This document shows positions 1 to 7,142 of a DNA stretch of 64,000 nucleotides, one piece after another. The notes below the pieces were generated by a model, which was given only the letters and a program-made list of their open reading frames with translations, was not told the DNA's origin and ran no database searches. The DNA is from Streptomyces misionensis. Lineage in GTDB: Bacteria; Actinomycetota; Actinomycetes; Streptomycetales; Streptomycetaceae. Position numbers and translations under genes: made by a program. The stretch is from the NCBI RefSeq assembly GCF_900104815.1, contig NZ_FNTD01000004.1, forward strand, positions 806,001 to 870,000. Reading direction: 5' to 3'. Numbering within the stretch: the stretch's first letter is position 1; each line of letters starts with the position of its first letter.

Positions 1-313
1 CGCCCAGCAGCACCACCTGGCGGACGCCCAGGTGCGCCGAGCGGAGCAGGTGATCGTCCAGAACCCGGGTGCGCAGGGCGAAGTACCGCCCCAGCCGGCC
101 CCACAGCGGGTCGGCCTCCCCGCCGGGCACCTGTCCCGGGCGGACCGGCCAGCCGGCCGAGACCGGGGCCGCGCGCACGAAGTGCTCGGCGAGCGGGTCC
201 CGGGCCAGGGCGTCGGGGCGGTGGGTCTCGATGGCGCGGGCCGCGGCCACCAGCAGGGCGGTGCGCCCCACTCCGTGGGCCACCCCGCCCGTCAGCCCGA
301 CGGCCGCAGGCAC
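1..313 (-). CDS. SAM-dependent methyltransferase, LCM family (3' part cut by window edge)
   Basis: The first ~104 residues can be read. They contain the N-terminal pattern of the leucine-carboxyl-methyltransferase-like family of actinobacterial SAM methyltransferases: GVGRTALLVAAARAIE, then RDPLAEHFV, then RYFALRTRVLDDHL, ending VRQVVLLG where the SAM-binding loop begins. The substrate cannot be predicted. The GTG start at 313 follows a strong GAGGAGG ribosome site and lies inside the 3' end of the hydrolase gene, with a 22-base overlap, so the two are probably co-translated. It is the last visible gene of a four-gene leftward operon. The C-terminal catalytic half lies outside the window. Confidence 0.8.
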   Translation of the reverse strand, partial: MPAAVGLTGGVAHGVGRTALLVAAARAIETHRPDALARDPLAEHFVRAAPVSAGWPVRPGQVPGGEADPLWGRLGRYFALRTRVLDDHLLRSAHLGVRQVVLLG

Positions 314-936
314 GGTTCCTCCTCGTTCCGGTCCGCGGGCGCGGTCCAGGCCGCGGGATCCTCCACGGTGGTGGTCCGGGCGCCGTACACCACGCGCATG
401 AACCGCAGGACGGCGTCGTACGGCAGGTGCAGGGCGGTGGTGCAGTCCGTCAGGACGGTGACGTGGAAGCCCTTCTGGAACGCGGTGCGGGCGGTGGTGT
501 CCACGCACACGTCCGCGAACAACCCGGCGAGGACCAGGTGTCTGGTGCCCCGGGCGGTGAGGTGGGCCTCGAAGCCGTCGCCCAGGAAGGCGTCGAAGCG
601 GGCCCGTTTGGTGAAGACGCGCTCGCCCGGCGCCGGGGAGACCGCGTGGAAGTCGGCGCCCCAGGAGCCCTCCAGGCACTTCGGCCGTTTGCCGAGGGCG
701 CGGTCCCGCAGCCGCCAGGCGGGGCCCTGGTGTCCGGGGTCGCCGGTGAAGCGTACGAAGACCACCTCCACGTTCCGGGCGCGGGCCTCGGCCACCGCCC
801 GGACGGTGCCGGCGACGGCCGCCTCCAGCACGGCGGGGTCGCCGGGGAAGCGGGCCAGGGCCGTCGGGCTCGCGCAGAAGTCGTTCTGCACGTCCACGAC
901 GACCAGGGCCGTCCCCTCCTCCGTCCCGCCGGTCAC
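292..936 (-). CDS. isochorismatase-family cysteine hydrolase
   Basis: This 214-residue protein has the isochorismatase/nicotinamidase fold. The catalytic Asp is in VVVDVQNDF near the N-terminus. A Lys occurs in the middle (FTKRARFDAF), and the nucleophilic Cys is in LAGLFADVCVDTTART around residue 144. A C-terminal Asp/Thr segment (TVLTDCTTAL) follows. Family members hydrolyse amides, isochorismate or N-carbamoyl compounds; the substrate here is unknown. The GTG start at 936 overlaps the stop of the upstream dehydrogenase-like gene as GTGA, indicating translational coupling. The downstream methyltransferase overlaps its 3' end. Confidence 0.88.
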   Translation of the reverse strand: MTGGTEEGTALVVVDVQNDFCASPTALARFPGDPAVLEAAVAGTVRAVAEARARNVEVVFVRFTGDPGHQGPAWRLRDRALGKRPKCLEGSWGADFHAVSPAPGERVFTKRARFDAFLGDGFEAHLTARGTRHLVLAGLFADVCVDTTARTAFQKGFHVTVLTDCTTALHLPYDAVLRFMRVVYGARTTTVEDPAAWTAPADRNEEEPCLRPSG

Positions 937-2036
937 GACCCGCCGACCAGGGCGGCGTCCGCCGGTGTGCCACCGGTCCCGGGCGCGTCGAGGGTGGCGA
1001 GCAGGGCGTCGGTCACGGCGCTGGTGGAGTGCCGTCCGCCGAGGTCGGGGGTGCACACGCCCTGTCCGCCGAGGATCCGCAGGGCCTTCTCCACGGCCGC
1101 CACCGCGCCGGCGCGTCCGGCGTGCCGCTCCGCGACGAGCGCCGCCGCGCGGATCGTGGCCACCGGGTTGACGAGGTCCCGTCCGGCGAGGTCGTCGGCG
1201 GAGCCGTGCACCGTCTGGTACTCGGTCAGCCCCGACAGCGCGGGGTCGAGGAAGACGTTCTCGGTGCAGCGGTTCTCCTGCCGCTCGGAGTCGAACCGGT
1301 CCAGCAGCACGGTGTGCATGATGTCGGCCCACTCGTTCCCGGCGATCAGCAGGGTGCGGTCGGGCAGGCCGTGGGTGATCAGGTCGCGGTTGACGGTGTC
1401 CGGCTGGAACAGCCCGATCTCGACGCCGAGCCGGTCCGCGAGGGCGCTCACCCAGGCGTCGAGCGCGCCGTCCAGCAGATGGAACTTGTAGGCCATCACG
1501 ACGCGGCCGATCCGCCCGTCCGGCCACTCCTGCCGGGCCCGGCGCAGGGCGTAGGCGACGACGGCCTCGGTGGTGTCCCGGCTGAAGGTCATGGTGCGGG
1601 TGACCTCGCCGGGCGTGTGCCGGTTCCCGCCCGTGTAGAAGCCCTGGGCCTGGTCCCGCACCAGCAGCAGGGAGCGTCCGCGGGTGCCGAGCAGGTCCAC
1701 CTTGACGGCGCGCAGCCGCTCGCGGACGAGGTACAGGGACTGGGCGTTGATCGCGGTGCGGAACACCGCCGTGGTGCCCCGCTCGGCGCGGGTGCGGCAG
1801 AACCGCTCGTAGTGGTCGGCGTCCTCGGCGGTCAGCGCGCGTATCCGGGCGATGTCCCGTTCGGCGCGCAGCGAGACGTAGGAGTGGTAGAGGCGTGGGG
1901 AGCGCTCGATCGTCACGCCGTGCGGGTGGCCGGCGGTCAGCGCGCCGAGCACCCGCTCGAAGACGTCCGCGAGTTCGGGTCCCGTGCCCCGGCCCACGGC
2001 CAGCCCGACGACGGGGGCGTCCTGGGCGCCGGTCAC
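933..2036 (-). CDS. diverged isocitrate/isopropylmalate dehydrogenase-family protein
   Basis: The 367-residue protein keeps the outline of the NAD-dependent beta-decarboxylating dehydrogenases. A dinucleotide loop reads VHGSADDLAGRDLVNP near residue 280, a catalytic Lys sits in MAYKFHLL, and LGGRHSTSAVTDAL is the C-terminal signature. Elsewhere it departs strongly. The usual GDI-x-SD metal-binding loop is NEWADIMHTV here, so the first Asp is kept and the second is Thr. The arginine-rich substrate loop is also rewritten. It may therefore use an unusual hydroxy-acid or not be a classical metal-dependent enzyme. GTGA couplings on both sides place it in an operon with an EF-hand protein and a cysteine hydrolase. 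A housekeeping leuB or icd role is unlikely. Confidence 0.8.
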   Translation of the reverse strand: MTGAQDAPVVGLAVGRGTGPELADVFERVLGALTAGHPHGVTIERSPRLYHSYVSLRAERDIARIRALTAEDADHYERFCRTRAERGTTAVFRTAINAQSLYLVRERLRAVKVDLLGTRGRSLLLVRDQAQGFYTGGNRHTPGEVTRTMTFSRDTTEAVVAYALRRARQEWPDGRIGRVVMAYKFHLLDGALDAWVSALADRLGVEIGLFQPDTVNRDLITHGLPDRTLLIAGNEWADIMHTVLLDRFDSERQENRCTENVFLDPALSGLTEYQTVHGSADDLAGRDLVNPVATIRAAALVAERHAGRAGAVAAVEKALRILGGQGVCTPDLGGRHSTSAVTDALLATLDAPGTGGTPADAALVGGS

Positions 2037-2569
2037 CGGGCGACGTCCGTGACGAGGTGGTCGCCGGGGATGCCGGACTTCTCGGGACGGTAGTAGTCGC
2101 GGATGCCGTCGGCCCAGGTGACCACGGGGATGCGGTCGCCGTGGACCGGTTCGAAGGCGTCGAACAGGGCCTCGATGTTGGGGCGCCGGAATCCGATGGC
2201 GGTCATCAGGGCGACGAAGTGGGGGCGTTCGACATAGCCGTCGCCGTCCGGGTCGCCCAGGGCGGCGAGCGCCTCGGCGAACTCGTCGACGGTGACGTCG
2301 AACCGCTGGGGGTCGAGCACGATGGCGTTGAACTCCTCGGGGCTGACCTGCCCGTCGCCGTCGGCGTCCAGCTCGGTGCGCAGGGTGTCCCAGTAGCCCT
2401 GGAACGCCTGGAGCATCCTGCTCTTCGCGCGGTCGTCGGCCTCGGGCACGGCCTCCACCACCCGCCTGCCCATCAGCTCGAAGTCCCCCGGGTCGAGCAC
2501 GCCGTTGCCGTTGGCGTCGAACAGGGAGAAGACGAGTTCGACACGGTTGTTCGCCTCGCTGGTGGGCAT
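2033..2569 (-). CDS. EF-hand calcium-binding protein (calerythrin-like)
   Basis: The 178-residue protein has three canonical EF-hand loops: DANGNGVLDPGDF, DADGDGQVSPEEF and DPDGDGYVERPHF, at about residues 18, 66 and 105. A fourth degenerate pair position (PVHGDRIPVVTW) lies near residue 145. This four-EF arrangement resembles actinobacterial calerythrin-type calcium buffers or sensors. No signal peptide is visible, so it should be cytoplasmic. The ATG start at 2569 is preceded by GGAGGG. It is the first gene of the leftward operon and its stop overlaps the next start. A calcium sensor heading a metabolic operon suggests it regulates or accompanies the downstream enzymes, which is inference. 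Confidence 0.9.
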   Translation of the reverse strand: MPTSEANNRVELVFSLFDANGNGVLDPGDFELMGRRVVEAVPEADDRAKSRMLQAFQGYWDTLRTELDADGDGQVSPEEFNAIVLDPQRFDVTVDEFAEALAALGDPDGDGYVERPHFVALMTAIGFRRPNIEALFDAFEPVHGDRIPVVTWADGIRDYYRPEKSGIPGDHLVTDVAR

Positions 2570-2617
2570 GGTTTTCCCTCCGGTCACGCAGTTCACCAGA
2601 ACACCGCCGGACCCGGG

Positions 2618-2652
2618 CCCGGTGGCCGCTCCACTATCGGCTGGCCACCGGG
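2618..2652. promoter_or_regulatory. strong hairpin in the EF-hand operon 5' region
   Basis: A perfect 10-bp inverted repeat, CCCGGTGGCC and GGCCACCGGG, flanks a 15-base loop. It lies about 50-85 bases upstream of the EF-hand start. It could be a leader hairpin, an attenuator or an operator. No U-tract follows on either strand. The rest of 2570-2860 shows no gene. Confidence 0.4.
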
Positions 2653-2860
2653 ACCCGGACGGGGAAAGACCGCCACCTGACCCCGAAGGGAGGAATTCCC
2701 CGCGGGGAGGCATGAAGCCCCAACTCCCTGGAAAGTACGAAGGGTTCGGGCGATAGGCCGTCGACGGCGAACCCGGGGCGGGGTGAGGCAGCCGGAGCGC
2801 CGGCGTCGGACCCCCATGCCCCTCCCCCGCTTCGCCGCCGGTCACCGCACGGTCAGCGCG

Positions 2861-3769
2861 TCACCCGGCGCTGCCCGCGCGGCCGGCCCAGAAGTTCACC
2901 CGCTCCCGCACCACCGGGTAGCCGGCCGTCGCGAAGTGGGCCGCCATCGGGAAGTTGCCCTGGTCGGTGGCGGCGGCGATGAACTCGGCGTCGTGCGCGG
3001 CGAGGAGGTGGGTGCACTCGGCGAGGAGGTCGTAGGCATAGCCGTGGCCGCGCTGCTCGGGGACGACACCGATGAAGCCGACGCAGGGGCCGGAGGGGTT
3101 GCGGCCGGGGATGTGGATGCCGACCGGCTCGCCGTCGCGGGTGCGGGCGATCTGCCACCAGGAGCGGGGCGAGGGCATCCAGTGGAAGAAGTCCATCTCC
3201 TCCTGGGCGGCCTGTTCCACCCCGCCCTCGGCGACGGCCCGGCGGGCGTGGGCGTCGAGGGTGACGGAGTGGATGCGGCGCAGGAGGTGGTGGAAGACGG
3301 CGTCGTCCGGCTCGGGGGCGAAGACCAGGCGGCCGGGGCGTTCGGGCAGGCCGCACTGCGGGGTCCAGCGGTAGAGGAAGCGCTCCACCAGGGGTGTGTA
3401 GCCGGCCGAGCGCGCGGCGGCGGCGCGGGTGTCGGCGGCGGCCCGCAGCCGGGGGTCGTCGCGCCAGCCGGTGGGCAGGTCGAGTTCGAGTTCGTCGCAG
3501 TGCCACGGCGCGGTCCGCAGCAGTTCGGCCCCGGCCGCCTCCTCGCCCTCGGCGACGTCGAACCAGTTGATCAGCAGCGGCTCGGTGTCTTCCGGCCGCG
3601 CCCACCAGGCGGCTCGGGCGACGGTGCGGCCGTCGCGCTGGGCGATGCGCTGCCACTCGGGGCGGAAGCGGCTCTGCCGGTGCCGCTCGGCGAAGGCGAG
3701 CAGGTCGGGCATGGTGTCGAACAGGTGTGCACTGCTCGCGTCGAGCGTGCGGATGACCAGGTCGGTCAT
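2861..3769 (-). CDS. GNAT-family N-acetyltransferase
   Basis: This 302-residue protein has a C-terminal GNAT acyl-CoA-binding region. The segment GFIGVVPEQRGHGYAYDLLAE, around residues 220-240, carries the Q/R-x-x-G-x-G/A loop and is followed by the helix and final strands (AAATDQGNFPMAAHF). The N-terminal ~150 residues are less conserved and may be a second, degenerate GNAT domain, as in other two-domain actinobacterial members. The acceptor substrate is unknown. The ATG start at 3769 follows GGAGG. It seems to be a single-gene unit preceded by a small possible leader peptide ORF. Confidence 0.85.
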   Translation of the reverse strand: MTDLVIRTLDASSAHLFDTMPDLLAFAERHRQSRFRPEWQRIAQRDGRTVARAAWWARPEDTEPLLINWFDVAEGEEAAGAELLRTAPWHCDELELDLPTGWRDDPRLRAAADTRAAAARSAGYTPLVERFLYRWTPQCGLPERPGRLVFAPEPDDAVFHHLLRRIHSVTLDAHARRAVAEGGVEQAAQEEMDFFHWMPSPRSWWQIARTRDGEPVGIHIPGRNPSGPCVGFIGVVPEQRGHGYAYDLLAECTHLLAAHDAEFIAAATDQGNFPMAAHFATAGYPVVRERVNFWAGRAGSAG

Positions 3770-3805
3770 GAAGGGTTTCCTCCGGGATGCGGGGCGCGCT
3801 CCCGG

Positions 3806-3862
3806 TCAGGCCTGGCACACCCGGGCGACGGGAAGGGGGGAGCGCATGATGACAACGGCCAT
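3806..3862 (-). CDS. possible 18-residue leader peptide upstream of the acetyltransferase
   Basis: A short frame encodes MAVVIMRSPLPVARVCQA and ends with TGA. It has a convincing AAGGAG ribosome site about 8 bases before the ATG and lies 36 bases upstream of the acetyltransferase start. A CGGGA/TCCCG inverted repeat follows it before the next ribosome site. Actinobacteria use such peptides as translational attenuators, so a regulatory role is plausible, but no family was recognised. It could be chance. Confidence 0.3.
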   Translation of the reverse strand: MAVVIMRSPLPVARVCQA

Positions 3863-3980
3863 GACACTCACTCCTTCCGTCGGTCTCGGGCGTGCGGCCA
3901 CACGTTAGGCGGGCCGCGGCTTCGCTGTCCACCGGTTTCTCCGTGCCGTCCACCGGCGGGCCCTCCTCGCGGGGGCGGCG

Positions 3981-3992
3981 TAGCGTGGGCTT
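3981..3992 (+). promoter_or_regulatory. -10 element of a leaderless promoter for the PP2C phosphatase
   Basis: TAGCGT at 3981-3986 is followed by six bases and then the GTG start at 3993. This TAnnnT-N6-start geometry puts transcription initiation at or within a base or two of the start codon, and no ribosome site is present. The same layout occurs at 8940, 26182 and 63969 in this window. Confidence 0.6.
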
Positions 3993-5105
3993 GTGCGATC
4001 GGTGCGCGGGTGGTCGTCGCGCGGGAGCCAGGAGGATCGCGGCTGGTTGCGGGGCGCGCCACCGCCGTGGTGGATACGGCTGCTGCCGGTGCTGCTGCTG
4101 GTCGCGGTGACCGTCGCGGCGACCGTCACGCCGCATGCCGCGGATCTCGGCTTCCTCCTCGGGGCGATACCGCCGCTGGCCGTGCTGTCGTACGGCCCCG
4201 CCGGCACCGCCCTGCTGGGCGCCCTGGTGGTCCTGGCGCTGAACGTGCCGGGCACCCATCTGAACCGGCCCGGCAACACCGATCTGCTCACCATCGCGTT
4301 CGTCGCCCTGCTCAGCGTGCTGGTGGCGTTCGTGAGCAGCCGCCGCGACGCCCAGCTGAGGGTGGAGCGCGCCATCGGGGAGGCGGTGCAGCGGGCCGTG
4401 ATGCCGCCGCTGCCGGCGCGGGTCGGGCGCATCGGCTGCACGGGCTTCTACCGGGCCGCCGAGAACGGCACGCTGGTGGGCGGGGACTTCTTCGACGTGC
4501 GTGAAGGGCCGTACGGCGTACGGGCGGTGATGGGTGATGTCCGCGGGCACGGGCTCGCGGCGGTCGCGACCGTGGTGTCGCTGCTGGGGGCGTTCCGGGA
4601 GGCGGTCCTGGACGAGCAGGACCTGGAGCAGGTGGCGGCCCGGATGGACCGCCGGCTCGACGTGGACGCGGCGGGAGTGTCGGACGGGGAGATGTTCGCG
4701 ACCGCCGTGCTCCTGGAGTTCCAGGGCGACGCGCGCACCACGCGGGTGGTGGTCTGCGGTCATCCGGCGCCGGTGCTGCTGCGCGAGGGCGACGCCCGGG
4801 AGATCACCGTCATGCCGGGCACCCCGCTGGGGCTCGGTCTGGTCGGGATCGATCCGCCGAAGGAGGTCACGGTGCCGCTGGAGCCGGACGACCGGCTGCT
4901 GCTGGCCTCCGACGGCGTCTGGGAGGCGCGGTCGCGCTCCGGCACCTTCTATCCGCTGCCGGACCGGCTCGCGGCCCTCGCGGGCACCGGGCACGGCGAG
5001 CTGCCCGACGCGGTGTGGGCCGACCTCGCGCGGCTGCGCTACGAGGTGCGCGACGACGCGACCATGCTGGTGCTGGCCCCGGACCCCGGCGGCCCCGCGG
5101 CATGA
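3993..5105 (+). CDS. membrane-anchored PP2C/SpoIIE-type serine phosphatase
   Basis: The 370-residue protein begins with three or four hydrophobic membrane segments between about residues 25 and 110 and has a short linker. A SpoIIE/RsbU-type PP2C domain follows from about residue 130. Metal-binding Asp residues are visible in VGGDFFDV and MGDVRGHGLAA, and near the C-terminus in LLLASDGVWEAR and VRDDATMLVL. Such phosphatases dephosphorylate anti-anti-sigma proteins in partner-switching pathways. SigF-type sigma factors at 30.4 and 50 kb and HATPase proteins at 45 and 50.9 kb are potential pathway members, but no STAS-domain partner is adjacent. The transcript appears leaderless, starting at GTG 3993. 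Confidence 0.9.
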   Translation: MRSVRGWSSRGSQEDRGWLRGAPPPWWIRLLPVLLLVAVTVAATVTPHAADLGFLLGAIPPLAVLSYGPAGTALLGALVVLALNVPGTHLNRPGNTDLLTIAFVALLSVLVAFVSSRRDAQLRVERAIGEAVQRAVMPPLPARVGRIGCTGFYRAAENGTLVGGDFFDVREGPYGVRAVMGDVRGHGLAAVATVVSLLGAFREAVLDEQDLEQVAARMDRRLDVDAAGVSDGEMFATAVLLEFQGDARTTRVVVCGHPAPVLLREGDAREITVMPGTPLGLGLVGIDPPKEVTVPLEPDDRLLLASDGVWEARSRSGTFYPLPDRLAALAGTGHGELPDAVWADLARLRYEVRDDATMLVLAPDPGGPAA

Positions 5106-5246
5106 GTCCAACGGGCCGGGATCGATCGCCGCGCCGGTGTGCGCAACCTCGTGCGGGTGACGCGTCCCCCCTCGCCCAACTGACGAACTGGTGCGCGGAG
5201 TTCGACGTCCCCACTCAAACGCCAGGGCACGCCACCCCTTCCGCCA

Positions 5247-5262
5247 CGTAGAAATATCTACG
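5247..5262. promoter_or_regulatory. perfect inverted repeat, possible operator
   Basis: CGTAGA and TCTACG are separated by AATA, in an unusually AT-rich patch about 100 bases upstream of the hypothetical gene at 5362. This is a typical size and place for an operator, but the cognate regulator is unknown. The 5106-5361 gap otherwise shows nothing identifiable. Confidence 0.35.
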
Positions 5263-5361
5263 AGCATGCATATGCCGGGATGTTGTGCGAAGGCACGGAG
5301 TGCCCGGACACGGCCCTTTCCTGCGTCCATGGCAGGCGAGCGAGAACATGCGGAGCAGTGC

Positions 5362-5850
5362 ATGACGAACACGATGTGGATGCGGGGCGTGGAATGGCTG
5401 GCGGCAGCCGCGGCCGATCCACGGGCGTGCAAGTGGGAGTGGGACCACGGCGAGGGGATCGCGCTGCTGGAGGCGGGGCGCTTCTGGGACGTGCTCAGCG
5501 TCCCCGAGCGGCTCGGGCTGCTCACCCTGGATCTGCTGTGGCAGCCCGCCCTGCCGGTGCCGGGCCCGACCCTGGTGGACCTCACGGCGGGCCGGGTCGG
5601 CTTCTTCCTGCCGCCGGACCCCTCCGGGGGCTGGGTGGGGGCGGGGCTGCGCCATGCGACCAGGGGTTCCTGGGTCGCGGTGCCGCCGCCGTACCGGCCC
5701 GCCCGCTCGCTGGAATGGCTGGTGCCACCGGACGGCACCGGCACCCTGCACTCCCCCGGCACCCTCGAGGACGCGCTGCGACAGGCCAACGGCACACTGG
5801 CGGTCCTCGCCGCCCAGACCGGCGGCGACCCGGCACCGGGCGGCCGGTAG
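5362..5850 (+). CDS. conserved actinobacterial hypothetical protein (primase/polymerase N-terminus-like)
   Basis: The 162-residue protein starts MTNTMWMRGVEWLAAAAADP and includes GRFWDVLSVPERLG, a GPTLVDL segment and SWVAVPPPYRPARSLEW. These blocks resemble small Streptomyces proteins sometimes annotated as bifunctional DNA primase/polymerase N-terminal-like. The DxD catalytic residues of a true primase are not evident, so I do not assign an activity. The start is chosen at the ATG at 5362, where conserved-looking sequence begins. A large tandem repeat array begins just after its stop. Confidence 0.65.
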   Translation: MTNTMWMRGVEWLAAAAADPRACKWEWDHGEGIALLEAGRFWDVLSVPERLGLLTLDLLWQPALPVPGPTLVDLTAGRVGFFLPPDPSGGWVGAGLRHATRGSWVAVPPPYRPARSLEWLVPPDGTGTLHSPGTLEDALRQANGTLAVLAAQTGGDPAPGGR

Positions 5851-5867
5851 GGGTGGCGGGGCCGGGG

Positions 5868-6616
5868 TGCGCCGGTGACGTGGGAACGCCGGGTGGCGGG
5901 GACGGAAGCGCCAGAGGCGTAGGAACACCGGGTGGCGGGCCGGGGTGGGCCGCAGGCGCAGGAACGCCGAGGGGGCGGGCCGGGCTGGGCCGGAGACGCG
6001 GAAACGCCGGGCGGCGGCAGGCCAAGGGGCGCCGGAGACGCGGAATCGCCGGGTGGCGGCAGGCCGGGAACGCCGGAGACACAGGAAAGCCGGGCGGCGT
6101 GGCCGGGAACGCCGGAGGCGCAGGAACACCAGGCGGCGGGGCCGGGAACGCCGGAGGCGCAGGAACACCAGGCGGCGAGGCCCGAGTCCGCCGGAGACAC
6201 AGAAACGCCGGACGGCGTCGGGCCCGGGCGGCGGCAGGCCGGGAGCGCCAGGCGGCGGCAGGCCGAGCGCCGGAGGCTCAGGAACACCGGGCGGTGGTAC
6301 GCCGGGTGCGCCGGAGGCACAGGAAGGCCGGGCGGCGGCAGGCCGAGCGCCGGAGGCTCAGGAACACCGGGCGGTGGTACGCCGGGTGCGCCGGAGGCAC
6401 AGGAAGGCCGGGCGGCGGCAGGCCGGGAACGCCGGAGGCACAGGAACACCGGGCGGCGTCGGGCCCGGGCGGCGGCAGACCGAGAGCGCCGAAAGCTCAG
6501 GTACACCGGGCGGCGGCAGGCCGAGCGCCGAAAGCGCAGGAACACCGGGCGGCAGCAGGCCGGGAGCGCCGGAGGCTCTGGGAACGCCTGACGACGGGCC
6601 AGGGTGCGCCGTAGGC
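5868..6616. repeat. degenerate tandem repeat array, 39-42 bp units
   Basis: About 18 imperfect copies of a GC-rich unit occur head to tail. A typical unit runs GCCGGAGGC-n-CAGGAA, then CACCGGGCGGCGG, then a variable GCAGGCCGGGAAC tail. Unit lengths of 39, 41 and 42 bases were counted, so the array does not preserve a reading frame. It lies between the stop of the hypothetical gene at 5850 and the 3' end of the small leftward gene at 6617, whose stop codon falls inside the last repeat copy. No spacers separate the copies, so it is not a CRISPR. It is best called an intergenic minisatellite; whether it is transcribed cannot be told. Confidence 0.85.
6251..6425. repeat. exact 80-bp tandem duplication within the array
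   Basis: Positions 6251-6330 and 6331-6410 are identical, and the match continues for another ~15 bases. The 80-bp period equals one 41-bp plus one 39-bp unit and is not a multiple of three. Perfect identity inside an otherwise diverged array implies a recent duplication by slippage or unequal recombination. Confidence 0.9.
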
Positions 6617-6814
6617 TCAGGGGCGCCCGGACGGCTCCGCACCCGACCCGGTGCGCAGGGCGAGATCGGCGAGATCGGCGAGGCCGGCCAGGGAGGTCCA
6701 CGGCATCTCGGGGTCGGTGGGCACGGCCCTGCCCTGCGCCCGCCACTCGGCGACGAGCCGGGCGTAGATCGGCTCCCGGCTCCGCGGCACCCGGGCTCCT
6801 TCGACGCGGTCCAT
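6617..6814 (-). CDS. small conserved hypothetical protein
   Basis: The 65-residue product contains SREPIYARLVAEWRAQGRAV and PWTSLAGLADLADL. This resembles small Streptomyces proteins of unknown function that carry an EPIYARLVAEWRARG-type motif. The ATG at 6814 is chosen because a GGGGGAT ribosome-like site precedes it; in-frame ATGs at 6832 and 6841 are alternatives. Its stop codon lies in the last copy of the tandem repeat array. Upstream, 6815-7142 holds only GATCCGTCCGG-like short repeats and a terminator hairpin. Confidence 0.45.
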   Translation of the reverse strand: MDRVEGARVPRSREPIYARLVAEWRAQGRAVPTDPEMPWTSLAGLADLADLALRTGSGAEPSGRP

Positions 6815-6984
6815 CCGATCCCCCCGTGGCATCCGGTCCATCGGGCCCACCCGGTCCGTTCGATCCGTCCGGCCGATCCGGTCCCAGTGGCTCCTGCCGG
6901 GGCAACGTCCGTCACCCGCCGCCGGTACGCCCGGCGCGGCGGGCTCACCGGGTCGGGTGAGGGCATCGCTCGAACGGGGTCTTC

Positions 6985-7018
6985 CGCCCGTCCGACAAAC
7001 AGCCCGTCGGACGGGGGC
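6985..7018. terminator. hairpin downstream of the PucR-like gene
   Basis: CCCGTCCGAC at 6987-6996 pairs perfectly with GTCGGACGGG at 7006-7015 across a 9-base loop. It lies ~130 bases beyond the stop of the leftward regulator gene. There is no U-tract, as is usual in Streptomyces terminators. Confidence 0.5.
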
Positions 7019-7142
7019 GGGGAGCACGCGGAGCGGGGCCCCGACCGGCCCCCCGTTCCGGTCGTGCCCCGCGGAAACTGAACCTACGTGCGATACGCGG
7101 TCCGGACCAGCGCACCGGTGCCCGGCGCACGGCGTCCGGCAC

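Noticed and set aside
1..2569. Biosynthetic gene cluster boundary
   Set aside because: The operon looks unusual, but no core synthase, tailoring set or resistance gene is visible, so a cluster cannot be claimed from this window.
2712..2756. 14-codon plus-strand ORF (MKPQLPGKYEGFGR)
   Set aside because: The GGGGAGG is only one or two bases from the ATG, too close for a ribosome site, and no downstream gene runs in that direction.
5868..6616. Possible CRISPR array
   Set aside because: Units are contiguous, degenerate and without unique spacers, and no cas genes are nearby.
2853..6905. 1350-codon open frame on the minus strand crossing the repeat array
   Set aside because: It overlaps real genes in other frames. 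Its composition is Arg/Pro-rich, typical of shadow frames in high-GC DNA, and it crosses repeats whose unit length is not a multiple of three.
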